A stretch of DNA of 12,929 bases from an uncultured Pseudomonadota bacterium (GCA_947165335.1 CAMVAB010000018.1:1-12929), one strand, 5' to 3'. Positions 1 to 6,296 are shown, counted from the stretch's first letter. Notes: generated by a model not told the origin, from the sequence alone. Translations and numbers: made by a program.

Positions 1-6
1 TTTTTT

Positions 7-1251
7 TTATTTGTGCTTATATGCTAAAACCAGTGGAACCAATTTTGTTCGATATTGTTCTGGAATTTTTTCTATTGGAATTATCAGCGAATTCTTTTGT
101 CCTGCAGACATTTTGGGCAATTCGGTGCCATCTTTGGCATTTATAATCTTGTCCAATACAACAGAAACTTTGTCTTGAACAAACGGTATCAAGAAATTTA
201 TTGTGTCGCCCTGCTTTATTTCATTACGTAATTCCAGCGTGATATTTTTATCATCTATATTTGTAATAACACCTGCTGCACACCAATCTGAATTAGAATG
301 TGTTGTTTCATAATCGTGCGCATCACTTGGCAATGGTCCATCAAAGAAAGCTGTTGTATAACCACGCGTTTCAAGCAAATTCAAATCATCCATAAATGGC
401 TTTGGATCAAAATGTTCAGGATCACGCGCATAGGCATCCAGCGCATTACGATATGCACGCGTAACAGCACCAACATAATATTCACTGCGGTTGCGCCCTT
501 CTATCTTTAATGTATCAGGGCCCGATTCAATGACTTCCGCAAGACGCGGCATCAAACATAAATCTTTGGAATTCATAATGTATGCGCCGCGATCATCTTC
601 TTCAATCGGCATTTCAATGCCACTTTCTTTTTCGCGCAAAATGACATCGTATTTCCAACGACATAATTGAGCACATGCACCACGATTTGATGGACGACCA
701 GTTATATAATTAGATAACAAACAACGTCCTGAATAAGACATGCACATTGCACCATGAATAAATATTTCTAAACCAATATCTGGGCATTGTTCGCGTATAG
801 ATTTAAATTCATTATGAGATACTTCACGTGCTAAAACACATTGAACCGCACCAGCATTTTGCCAAAATTTTACTGTTGACGCACTGCAAATATTTGCCTG
901 GGTTGATATATGAATTGGGATATAGGGGTGATGTTCTTTCGCCCACATTAAAACACCTGCATCCGATATAATTAAGGCATCAGGACGCAGATAATTTAAA
1001 ACCTCACTAACACGACCCATATTTTCATAATCGCGATCATGGGCAAACAAATTAAACGCCAGATATACTTTTTTCCCATGTTCGTGCGCAAAATCGATAC
1101 CCTGCTTTACTTCATCCACAGTAATTTTAGCACGCGCACGCATGGAAAAGCCCGGCAAACCAGCGTAAATAGCGTCAGCACCATAAAGAATCGCGGTTTT
1201 AAACGCATCTAATGTCCCAGCGGGCGATAAAAGTTCTGGTATTTTTGTCAT
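7..1251 (-). CDS. trhP: TrhP/YegQ-type U32 family protein, tRNA U34 hydroxylation
   Basis: A 414-residue U32 peptidase-family protein. The N-terminus (PELLSPAGTLDAFKTAILYGADAIYAG region) and the U32 signature EIFIHGAMC-x4-GRC-LLS at about residues 162-180 are clear. Four conserved cysteines fall at C170, C177, C193 and C197, the same pattern as in E. coli YegQ (TrhP). Family knowledge: TrhP makes 5-hydroxyuridine at position 34 of tRNAs that read four-codon boxes, using prephenate, and is not known to be a protease. The later MNSKDL and LKIEGR motifs also match YegQ. The frame stays open upstream to 1359, but homology to the family begins at the ATG at 1251, so the upstream 36 codons are left out. 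No strong Shine-Dalgarno is visible; a weak TAATAT lies 7 nt upstream. The start is divergent from the gene at 1339. TrhP rather than RlhA is chosen because of length and motif agreement; the assignment is confident. Confidence 0.9.
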   Translation of the reverse strand: MTKIPELLSPAGTLDAFKTAILYGADAIYAGLPGFSMRARAKITVDEVKQGIDFAHEHGKKVYLAFNLFAHDRDYENMGRVSEVLNYLRPDALIISDAGVLMWAKEHHPYIPIHISTQANICSASTVKFWQNAGAVQCVLAREVSHNEFKSIREQCPDIGLEIFIHGAMCMSYSGRCLLSNYITGRPSNRGACAQLCRWKYDVILREKESGIEMPIEEDDRGAYIMNSKDLCLMPRLAEVIESGPDTLKIEGRNRSEYYVGAVTRAYRNALDAYARDPEHFDPKPFMDDLNLLETRGYTTAFFDGPLPSDAHDYETTHSNSDWCAAGVITNIDDKNITLELRNEIKQGDTINFLIPFVQDKVSVVLDKIINAKDGTELPKMSAGQKNSLIIPIEKIPEQYRTKLVPLVLAYKHK

Positions 1252-1303
1252 AATGTTTATATTACCAATGATTTTTGCAATTTCCACATCAAAATTAAAA
1301 AGG

Positions 1304-1331
1304 TTGACAATTTGTATATTTGTGCAACAAT
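1304..1331 (+). promoter_or_regulatory. Predicted sigma-70 promoter of the 1339 gene
   Basis: A perfect TTGACA (1304-1309) is followed after 16 bp by AACAAT (1326-1331), which ends 7 nt before the ATG at 1339. Transcription would then begin at or next to the start codon. A second possible -10, TATATT at 1315-1320, would give a leader of about 12 nt but lacks a properly spaced -35. No Shine-Dalgarno is present in either case. Confidence 0.5.
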
Positions 1332-1338
1332 CTTGAAC

Positions 1339-1707
1339 ATGAACAACGAATTTAAACAAAATATTTTACGATCTATAAAACACAACACTGTTCGTGTAAC
1401 ATGTCTTGAAGACAATCATTACACATATGCCTTGTTTGGTAAAAATGACAAGATTTTAATGGTTGTTGATTGTTACGAAGGAATCTTGCCACGAATAAAC
1501 ATTGAAATAAACAACGAACATGTTACTGGATTAAACCATTTTGCAGAAACCGAAGAACAAATAAAAAACAACTTTGATGTCACTATGATAGCCAACAGGA
1601 TGTTCTTGAAAAACGCCAAACAACATGGATTGATAGAAACAACTATGAACAAAAAACAGTTATTATTATCTAAATTTTTAAAAGAAAATTCTAAGAATAA
1701 CAAATAA
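1339..1707 (+). CDS. Hypothetical protein, 122 aa
   Basis: I do not recognise this family. The protein begins MNNEFKQNILRSIKHN and has no signal peptide or membrane segment, so it is probably cytoplasmic. The first half alternates hydrophobic and polar residues (VRVTCLEDNHYTYALFG, KILMVVDCYEG), suggesting a small beta-rich fold. The second half looks helical and ends in a Lys/Asn-rich tail. The frame extends back to a TTG at 1312, but the ATG at 1339 is preferred because it follows a good TTGACA promoter and the upstream codons overlap that promoter. There is no visible Shine-Dalgarno, consistent with leaderless translation. Only 2 nt separate its stop from the next start at 1710, so the two are almost certainly one operon and may act together. 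Confidence 0.7.
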   Translation: MNNEFKQNILRSIKHNTVRVTCLEDNHYTYALFGKNDKILMVVDCYEGILPRINIEINNEHVTGLNHFAETEEQIKNNFDVTMIANRMFLKNAKQHGLIETTMNKKQLLLSKFLKENSKNNK

Positions 1708-1709
1708 AA

Positions 1710-2309
1710 ATGATAAAAACCGAACAAAAAAAATTTTTCGAATTATTCAGTCAGTGCCTTGCTAATGCCGGAATAGAATATGCAAGCACCAAAGACGGCG
1801 AAGCATATGTCGCATATAATGACGAAGGCACTTTATTTACCATAACTTATTACAAATCCCAGGGCAAATATGTTTTTGGTAACACCGCTCTATTAAAATC
1901 AAAATACGCAAAATACGAAATACCGGATGACGCTGTCCCAAACCCAAAAACAGTTTTTGAAACTGTGGCATTTGCTTATAAACTTCGCAAAACTATTATC
2001 AAAGCCCGCAAAGATGTTTTTGCTATATACAACGATATCTTGAACGGTTCAGATATAACGATGCAAATGCGTGGTGATTTTGAGACATATATGATTATGA
2101 ATTCTGGGATACCAGGCTATGCCATTGGTTATAACCCAAAAACCCATCAATACGGATTCAAACGATACGAATTGGCAAATACTTTATATAAAATTTGTGA
2201 AATTTCCCTAGATAAAAAACCAAGCTATTCGCGTTTATATGAACATACAAAAAATTACTATCTGATTCAAATTGCAGCAGAAAATATAGAACATTTATAT
2301 GATTTTTAA
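1710..2309 (+). CDS. Hypothetical protein, 199 aa
   Basis: I do not recognise this protein. It starts MIKTEQKKFFELFSQCLANAGIEYA and reads as a soluble mixed alpha/beta protein without a signal peptide or transmembrane segment. It is rich in Tyr and Lys; an early stretch (AYVAYNDEGTLFTITYY) looks like a beta hairpin and the middle (FAYKLRKTIIKARKDVFAIYNDIL) is helical. It follows the 122-residue unknown gene by 2 nt, so translation is probably coupled. No terminator with a GC-rich stem follows; a weak AT-rich palindrome at 2321-2338 lies between its stop and the tRNA-Thr promoter. A joint function with its partner is inference from spacing only. Confidence 0.7.
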   Translation: MIKTEQKKFFELFSQCLANAGIEYASTKDGEAYVAYNDEGTLFTITYYKSQGKYVFGNTALLKSKYAKYEIPDDAVPNPKTVFETVAFAYKLRKTIIKARKDVFAIYNDILNGSDITMQMRGDFETYMIMNSGIPGYAIGYNPKTHQYGFKRYELANTLYKICEISLDKKPSYSRLYEHTKNYYLIQIAAENIEHLYDF

Positions 2310-2324
2310 TAAATTTAATATTTT

Positions 2325-2355
2325 TTGCTTGCAAAAAAGTTTATTTGCCTATAAT
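2325..2355 (+). promoter_or_regulatory. Predicted promoter of tRNA-Thr
   Basis: A perfect TATAAT (2350-2355) lies 14 nt upstream of the tRNA 5' end. The -35 is less certain: TTGCTT at 2325-2330 (19-bp spacer) or TTGCAA at 2329-2334 (15-bp spacer). The -35 area is part of the palindrome TTTTTTGC-TT-GCAAAAAA at 2321-2338. Confidence 0.6.
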
Positions 2356-2369
2356 ATAAGCGTTGCCTT

Positions 2370-2445
2370 GCCAGTTTAGCTCAGTTGGTAGAGCATCTGA
2401 TTTGTAATCAGAGGGTCGTTGGTTCAAGTCCGACAACTGGCACCA
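2370..2445 (+). tRNA. tRNA-Thr (anticodon UGU)
   Basis: A complete 76-nt cloverleaf with encoded CCA. The acceptor stem GCCAGTT pairs with AACTGGC. The D stem is GCTC/GAGC. The anticodon stem TCTGA/TCAGA encloses loop TTTGTAA with anticodon TGT at 2403-2405. The T stem GTTGG/CCGAC carries loop TTCAAGT. The discriminator is A at 2442 and CCA occupies 2443-2445. It reads ACA and, with modified U34, other Thr codons; such four-box tRNAs are known substrates of TrhP, which is encoded about 1.1 kb away. Confidence 0.97.
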
Positions 2446-2448
2446 CCA

Positions 2449-2491
2449 AAAATTCTTAGCCCGCACAACAAAGTGCGGGCTTAAAATTTTT
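2449..2491 (+). terminator. Intrinsic terminator after tRNA-Thr
   Basis: A perfect 8-bp GC-rich stem GCCCGCAC (2459-2466) / GTGCGGGC (2473-2480) with loop AACAAA is extended by partly paired A/T arms (AAAATT outside, AAAATTTTT after it). The trailing T-run ends at 2491. It lies 13 nt after the tRNA CCA. The symmetrical arms could also stop convergent transcription from the HNH gene on the minus strand. Confidence 0.85.
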
Positions 2492-2553
2492 GAGTGTCTC
2501 GCCGTAGCCTTGGCTAAGGCAGACAAAACTTTTATCTGAATTGTTAGCCCGCA
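2451..2553. repeat. 15-bp direct repeats flanking terminator arm and palindromic repeat
   Basis: AATTCTTAGCCCGCA at 2451-2465 and AATTGTTAGCCCGCA at 2539-2553 agree at 14 of 15 positions. The first copy is the left arm of the tRNA-Thr terminator. The 73 bp between them hold the right arm and the 33-bp repeat. This could be a duplication left by insertion or replication slippage; which one cannot be told from one copy. Confidence 0.6.
2492..2524 (+). repeat. 33-bp palindromic repeat, copy 1 (downstream of tRNA-Thr)
   Basis: A 33-bp element starting GAGTGTC and ending GAC, whose core forms a hairpin GCCTT-GGCT-AAGGC. It matches the reverse complement of 8169-8201 at 30 of 33 positions; differences are at element positions 8, 24 and 30, and two of them leave the stem intact. 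It begins 46 nt after the tRNA-Thr 3' end, directly after the terminator T-run. It encodes nothing convincing; the short frame across it is an artefact. Confidence 0.8.
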
Positions 2554-2569
2554 TTTCTTTATGTTTTTC

Positions 2570-3589
2570 TTATTTCATCTTTGATAAAATTGTTTTATTT
2601 AACATTACCCCAAGCTGAGCTTCTCTTGTTTGAAACAAAGAACGTTCTGCAATTATATTTTGAAACTTTAATATCTCTTTTTCCATCTCTGGCCACGTTA
2701 TCGCTTTCATTTTCAAATTTGCTTTTGATTCTGGTTCCAGATATCTAATGTTATTAACACTACCTTTTTGGAAAAAGACACCCCCAACACCGTGTTCGGC
2801 ATCATAACTGCGATCTATTATGTATTTGTTTTCAAAACAATCGTTTGTTAACGGTGCAATTTCGCGATACATAGGCTGATAAAATGTCACAGATTCAGGA
2901 TGCGGAACAAAACCTTTGACCACAGGGTTTATAATTTTTTGACGCTCTATTTCGACAGACGCCTGGAAACGCCCTGTGTTTTCATCAAATATTTCTGGGG
3001 CGCGTATGACAGGAAACCCAAGATGTTGCGAAACCAAACCATTTGTTGAAGCATTCATAAAATAATAATCATTTATTACAAACGAAAAAGCACTTGGACA
3101 ATAACTGAACCATGGATTATTTGTCCCTGCAAACAATATGCCTTTGTTTTCTTTTTCTGATAATTTCAATTTACGTATATTAAGCAATCTGTCGCAAGTC
3201 CCAACACGAGAATCTATGAAAAAATGTGGTTGAAGTTCTGATTTTAATTTTGGGTTATAAAACATCCATGTTAACCACAAACCGACGCGTACTTTGTCGA
3301 ACCAATCCATTAACAAACGGGCTTCTGATCCTGAAATAGATTGCCCTGCTAAAACTTTTTCCACAACAGGTTTTACCATTGCTTCCATTTGTGCGTATTT
3401 AGTATTACATTTTTCACACGCAGGAAATTTAAATTGCATGAAAGGCAAATGTTTATGATCTTCTGGGAAACTAGTAAAAACATCTTTCTTTTCACGTTCT
3501 GTTAAATGAATTAACCATTGTGGAATAACGTGTTCCAGATTTTTATCTTTTGGCTTTTCACCACAAAATATACAAAACTTTCCTGACAT
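2570..3589 (-). CDS. HNH endonuclease-like zinc protein
   Basis: A 339-residue protein whose N-terminus carries an HNH-type zinc/nuclease signature: CxxC at 6-9 (CIFC), then LEHVIPQWL with E19-H20, then CEKCN at 58-62. In HNH families this layout gives two CxxC metal-binding knuckles around a His and Asn that form the beta-beta-alpha-metal site. Nuclease activity is inferred from these motifs. The remaining roughly 270 residues are unrecognised, soluble and rich in aromatic residues, and probably hold a target-recognition or regulatory domain. There is no signal peptide. The ATG at 3589 is preceded by AAAGG with about 7 nt spacing and by its own promoter. It is convergent with tRNA-Thr; its stop lies 45 bp from the 33-bp repeat. 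Stand-alone HNH genes of this kind are often found as accessory or defence genes, but no partner gene is visible here. Confidence 0.75.
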   Translation of the reverse strand: MSGKFCIFCGEKPKDKNLEHVIPQWLIHLTEREKKDVFTSFPEDHKHLPFMQFKFPACEKCNTKYAQMEAMVKPVVEKVLAGQSISGSEARLLMDWFDKVRVGLWLTWMFYNPKLKSELQPHFFIDSRVGTCDRLLNIRKLKLSEKENKGILFAGTNNPWFSYCPSAFSFVINDYYFMNASTNGLVSQHLGFPVIRAPEIFDENTGRFQASVEIERQKIINPVVKGFVPHPESVTFYQPMYREIAPLTNDCFENKYIIDRSYDAEHGVGGVFFQKGSVNNIRYLEPESKANLKMKAITWPEMEKEILKFQNIIAERSLFQTREAQLGVMLNKTILSKMK

Positions 3590-3611
3590 AAACTACCTTT
3601 GTTATACATAA

Positions 3612-3640
3612 AATATAATACAAAAGAAATGTTTTGTCAA
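3612..3640 (-). promoter_or_regulatory. Predicted sigma-70 promoter of the HNH gene
   Basis: On the minus strand TTGACA (3635-3640) and TATATT (3612-3617) are separated by exactly 17 bp, the best consensus promoter in the window. The -35 box overlaps the stop codon (3637-3639) of the gene upstream, so the HNH gene can be expressed independently. The predicted leader is about 16 nt and contains the AAAGG ribosome binding site. Confidence 0.75.
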
Positions 3641-4044
3641 TGTTTGTCGTCCACTTTTTTTATAACATCTAAAATATTATCGAATGTTTCTTTTTGTTTT
3701 GGGTGTAAAGCAACAAACTTTTGTATTCCCATGATAATCGCTGTTGTTATAAATTTTTCAATATCCTGTTTTGATATTATTTCGTGTAAAACATCTTTGA
3801 TTGTTTTTGGCTCCACCTCTTCACATTGACATTTTTTACAAAACAATCGTAAAATCTCTGGCACCCACCAAATAAAAAGACCTATCAAAGCCGGCAACAT
3901 AATACATATCAAAAAATATTTATATCCCGCCTCACAAAAAGCAAAATTAAACACCCCATAACAATATTCAGGTATTTGCAATATAGTTAGCATTGTAAAT
4001 TCGTATAACGCCAAAACTGTTATAAATATTTTTATCTTTCGCAT
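3637..4044 (-). CDS. Small Cys-rich two-helix membrane protein, unknown function
   Basis: A 135-residue protein starting MRKIKIFITVLALYEF. It has a hydrophobic segment at about 5-24 and a stronger one at about 44-62 (ICIMLPALIGLFIWWVPEIL region), followed by a Cys cluster CKKCQC at 69-74. The C-terminal half is soluble and helical, probably cytoplasmic. I recognise no family. The Cys cluster next to the membrane may bind metal; that is inference. The frame is open 12 codons further upstream to 4080, but that part runs through the promoter and terminator hairpin. The ATG at 4044 sits 6 nt after a perfect TATAAT and has no Shine-Dalgarno, so the mRNA should be leaderless. Confidence 0.65.
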   Translation of the reverse strand: MRKIKIFITVLALYEFTMLTILQIPEYCYGVFNFAFCEAGYKYFLICIMLPALIGLFIWWVPEILRLFCKKCQCEEVEPKTIKDVLHEIISKQDIEKFITTAIIMGIQKFVALHPKQKETFDNILDVIKKVDDKH

Positions 4045-4050
4045 GATACA

Positions 4051-4080
4051 ATTATAAAAATTAAAAAGTGCCCTGTTCAA
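4051..4080 (-). promoter_or_regulatory. Predicted promoter giving a leaderless mRNA
   Basis: On the minus strand TTGAAC (4075-4080), an 18-bp spacer and a perfect TATAAT (4051-4056) precede the ATG at 4044 by only 6 nt, placing the transcript start at or next to the start codon. The -35 lies within the loop and stem of the cvpA terminator hairpin. Confidence 0.65.
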
Positions 4081-4092
4081 CAGGACACTTTT
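4064..4092 (-). terminator. Intrinsic terminator of the thiol protein-cvpA operon
   Basis: A hairpin of CCTG/CAGG around a TTCAA loop, extended past one mismatch (4071/4085) by AAAAGTG/CACTTTT. In the minus direction it ends in a run of five T. It lies about 20 nt after the cvpA stop codon. It overlaps the -35 of the next gene. Confidence 0.85.
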
Positions 4093-4111
4093 CCAAAAGA
4101 TATATTAATTT

Positions 4112-4816
4112 TTAGTTTTTGTTTTCTTCTTCTTGGATTGCGTTTGCTACAGATTCAATTTGTAATAACTGATTTTCAAGTGCAGCGCGTTCCGAAGACT
4201 TATACCCTGTTTCAGGTTCTTTTATGCCATCATCAACAGACTTTTTTTCAACCATTGGATTAATCAAATTTTCATGCTGTTTTCTGTCTTGTTCTAAATC
4301 GTGTTTTAACAATTTACTGTTACCAAAGAAAAACCAATCATCTATTTTAACAGCGGTCAATTGCATTACAGTGCGCGTACGCGCATCAACAACCCATCGC
4401 GGCAAACCACGTGGCACATCGGAATAATACCATAACACACCCCAATATACGAACCCCATCAACAAACAGCCGCGTATTATACCGAATACAACCCCCAATG
4501 TTCTATCTGTCACAGATAAAAAACTATCCTGGATGCGTTCACGAATTTTTTGATTTATAAAGCCAACTATAACCAATATCACAAAGAACACGATGAAATA
4601 CGACGCTACCAAAGTCACCACTGTAGAATCAGGAACATTAAACCATTTCTGCAAAAGACCATCCAGAAATGGTGCCGCAAACCTGGCAGAAATTGCCGCC
4701 ACAACCCACGACAAAGTCGCGATTGTTTCATATATTCCACCACGAATCGTTGCCCAAACAGTAGAACCAAGGATAATGGCAATATAAATATAATCTAAAA
4801 CCGTTAAATCAAACAT
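4112..4816 (-). CDS. cvpA: CvpA family inner-membrane protein
   Basis: A 234-residue member of the CvpA family. Four hydrophobic segments lie at roughly 6-25, 30-50, 66-88 and 105-128. The family landmarks are visible: an early Asp in the first segment (VLDYIYIAI), RGG followed by E (IRGGIYET), and DRTLGVVFGIIRG before the last helix. In E. coli CvpA is needed for colicin V export and supports envelope homeostasis; its molecular role is not settled. This protein is longer than the usual 160-200 residues because of a Glu/Lys-rich, probably cytoplasmic tail. AGGTGA at 4820-4825 is a good ribosome binding site and overlaps the stop of the upstream 33-codon tail, so the thiol protein, tail and cvpA form one transcript. 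The alphaproteobacterial neighbours often seen with cvpA (purF, radA) are absent. Confidence 0.88.
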   Translation of the reverse strand: MFDLTVLDYIYIAIILGSTVWATIRGGIYETIATLSWVVAAISARFAAPFLDGLLQKWFNVPDSTVVTLVASYFIVFFVILVIVGFINQKIRERIQDSFLSVTDRTLGVVFGIIRGCLLMGFVYWGVLWYYSDVPRGLPRWVVDARTRTVMQLTAVKIDDWFFFGNSKLLKHDLEQDRKQHENLINPMVEKKSVDDGIKEPETGYKSSERAALENQLLQIESVANAIQEEENKN

Positions 4817-4823
4817 AATTCAC

Positions 4824-4925
4824 CTATTTATGTTTCTTAAATAAAACGAAACCGAGTCCTGCTGACAACAATATTAACAAACCAATCAACAAGATATTTG
4901 TATTATCCCCTGATTTATTCGTCAT
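4824..4925 (-). CDS. 33-aa membrane tail in shifted frame (C-terminal anchor or small peptide)
   Basis: The reading frame MTNKSGDNTN followed by about 19 hydrophobic residues and a KKHK tail. It overlaps the end of the secreted thiol protein by 11 nt, and its ATG uses the last A of a run of ten A. Loss of one A, or a +1 frameshift in the run, would fuse it to residue 153 of the thiol protein and give a 186-residue membrane-anchored form. Alternatively it is translated separately by termination-reinitiation, or the run is a sequencing error and the true gene is the fusion. The layout (small polar motif NKSGD, hydrophobic stretch, basic end) resembles cell-surface sorting tails. There is no Shine-Dalgarno of its own. 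Confidence 0.55.
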   Translation of the reverse strand: MTNKSGDNTNILLIGLLILLSAGLGFVLFKKHK

Positions 4926-5385
4926 TTTTTTTTTGATTATCTTTTTCGGATATTGCATCTTTTCTGTCAGCATGCGCAGCAACAAAGGCATCTCTGTCTT
5001 TTTCCAATTCTGCTTTGTTCGCAACAGCAGCAGATTTTTGTTCATCTGTTAAATCTGCTTCAACAGCGGCACGCATTTCATCTTGCATTGTATCAGCATA
5101 ACCCTGAAAACATTTTTCGCCGACAACCAATACCGGGACGCCACCGGTTTTATAACCACATTTATACAAAGCATCAACAAATGCCTGACGATTATCAACA
5201 TTCATAACGTTAACTTCTGATACTTTTAAATCAGCATATTCATATATTAAATTGTTGCTAATAAAATCACGAGCATGATGACAATGCGGACATGTCGGCG
5301 AATAAAAAATTGTAATATCTGCGGCATTTGCAGAACCAACAAAAGACAAACCAACAACAGCGGCCAATACATTTAATATTTTCAT
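4915..5385 (-). CDS. Secreted thioredoxin-fold thiol protein with CPHC active site
   Basis: A 156-residue protein with a Sec signal peptide (residues 1-21, cleavage after SANA). The mature part starts ADITIFYSPTCPHCHHA with CPHC at 32-35, the active-site dipeptide typical of DsbA-type oxidants. A cis-Pro loop follows (GGVPVLVVG), and a further Cys pair is C94/C112-like in position (YKCGY and EKCFQ). It should act in the periplasm on protein disulfides. The last 40 or so residues are highly charged and helical (DEQKSAAVANKAELEKD onward), unlike a plain thioredoxin. It ends at TAA just after a run of ten A, where a membrane-anchor frame begins. AAGGAG with about 9 nt spacing precedes the ATG. 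Whether it oxidises, reduces or isomerises cannot be told from sequence. Confidence 0.85.
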   Translation of the reverse strand: MKILNVLAAVVGLSFVGSANAADITIFYSPTCPHCHHARDFISNNLIYEYADLKVSEVNVMNVDNRQAFVDALYKCGYKTGGVPVLVVGEKCFQGYADTMQDEMRAAVEADLTDEQKSAAVANKAELEKDRDAFVAAHADRKDAISEKDNQKKNDE

Positions 5386-5417
5386 TTTGAAAAACTCCTT
5401 AACCTTTTTGCAAATGA

Positions 5418-5447
5418 ATTATAGAAAAAATACAAGAATAAAAGCAA
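5418..5447 (-). promoter_or_regulatory. Predicted promoter of the thiol protein-cvpA operon
   Basis: On the minus strand TTGCTT (5442-5447) and a perfect TATAAT (5418-5423) are 18 bp apart. The leader would be about 25 nt and contains AAGGAG. It faces away from the promoter of the exported Cys-rich protein. Confidence 0.6.
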
Positions 5448-5464
5448 GCATTTTTATTTTTCCC

Positions 5465-5493
5465 TTGCGTAAAAAAAGCAAAGATTATACAAT
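5465..5493 (+). promoter_or_regulatory. Predicted promoter of the 5513 operon
   Basis: TTGCGT (5465-5470) and TACAAT (5488-5493) are separated by 17 bp, putting the start near 5500 with a leader of about 13 nt. This supports the start at 5513, not any of the in-frame ATGs further upstream, which lie before or within the promoter. Confidence 0.55.
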
Positions 5494-5512
5494 CTCATTT
5501 AAAGCAAAGAGA

Positions 5513-6271
5513 ATGAATAAACTTGGTAATTTTTTATGGAAATTATTTAGCATTACAATGGTATTGTCTTGGAATGCAAAGGGTGTTGCTGTCGCTGCTG
5601 ACGAAGATACAAATTGGGGTGTATATTCACATGGCAGCAAAGGAAAAACGATGACAATTTGTCCTGCCGGGGAATATGTGTATTCATGCGGATCGTATAA
5701 AGTCGGATATAATTGGTTACGAAGTATCACTTTAACCGCACCGAATAGCACCGAAAGAACCATCAATAATTACGATATCGGTGATGACACATATGCAAAA
5801 ATGACTCAGTTGCACGCATTTTTTAACCGTGCCGAAACCATAAAATACAAAGATATTTCAGACCCTGATAAAATTCAGACAATAAGCTCTTCTGATAACA
5901 TAGTTATGGCAGACAAAGAATTTATACTGGGTTTAGTATGCAATCCATTAAACAACACAAAAATAACATGTGTCGCTTGCCCAGATGGTGGCACAGTAGA
6001 AGAAACTAATGTCAAAGTTGGTAAAGATGCCGCTTACGAAGAAACAGATTTATTATTAATACGTAATTCATGGAATTTTCATACTATCGCAGATTGTTAT
6101 GTCACAGAATTTACAGATGCATCTGGGTCCTTTGTATATGCTTCCCCAACAGTTAGTACCAACAATGAAAAAGGTGAAGCATGTTATTATGTTAACACAA
6201 ATTCCAACGACAAAAAACTTTTAACAGGTGATATTTTATACGGATTTGTATTTACTGGGCAACAGGATTAA
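5513..6271 (+). CDS. Exported cysteine-rich protein, unknown family
   Basis: A 252-residue protein with a plausible Sec signal peptide at residues 1-29 (KLFSITMVLSW, then AVAVAA before DEDT). The frame is open to 5387, but the ATG at 5513 is chosen because it starts the signal peptide and follows a promoter. The mature part has seven Cys: C50 and C59 (CPAGEYVYSC), C143, C153 and C156 (around CVACPDGG), C195 and C224. These suggest disulfides in a periplasmic or surface protein. Asn/Thr-rich stretches and predicted beta strands are common. I recognise no domain. It shares a divergent promoter region with the CPHC thiol protein, which could form its disulfides; that is inference from position. 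The next gene starts 25 nt after its stop. Confidence 0.7.
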   Translation: MNKLGNFLWKLFSITMVLSWNAKGVAVAADEDTNWGVYSHGSKGKTMTICPAGEYVYSCGSYKVGYNWLRSITLTAPNSTERTINNYDIGDDTYAKMTQLHAFFNRAETIKYKDISDPDKIQTISSSDNIVMADKEFILGLVCNPLNNTKITCVACPDGGTVEETNVKVGKDAAYEETDLLLIRNSWNFHTIADCYVTEFTDASGSFVYASPTVSTNNEKGEACYYVNTNSNDKKLLTGDILYGFVFTGQQD

Positions 6272-6296
6272 AAATACTAGATACCGATTGAAAATT

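Noticed and set aside
1252..1359. N-terminal extension of trhP
   Set aside because: Homology to YegQ begins at the ATG at 1251, and the extension overlaps the divergent promoter and start region of the next gene.
2321..2338. AT-rich palindrome as a terminator of the 1710 gene
   Set aside because: The stem has only two G-C pairs and no T-run follows; it is better read as part of the tRNA promoter region.
2341..2526. Minus-strand reading frame across tRNA-Thr
   Set aside because: It runs antisense through the tRNA, the terminator and the 33-bp repeat; its first residues are only a translation of the repeat.
4926..5045. Upstream extension of the membrane-tail frame
   Set aside because: It is an alternative frame over the charged C-terminus of the thiol protein, with low-complexity Lys/Leu content and no ribosome binding site.
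5387..5512. Extended start of the Cys-rich exported protein
   Set aside because: It covers the divergent promoter region and would bury the signal peptide 42 residues inside the protein.
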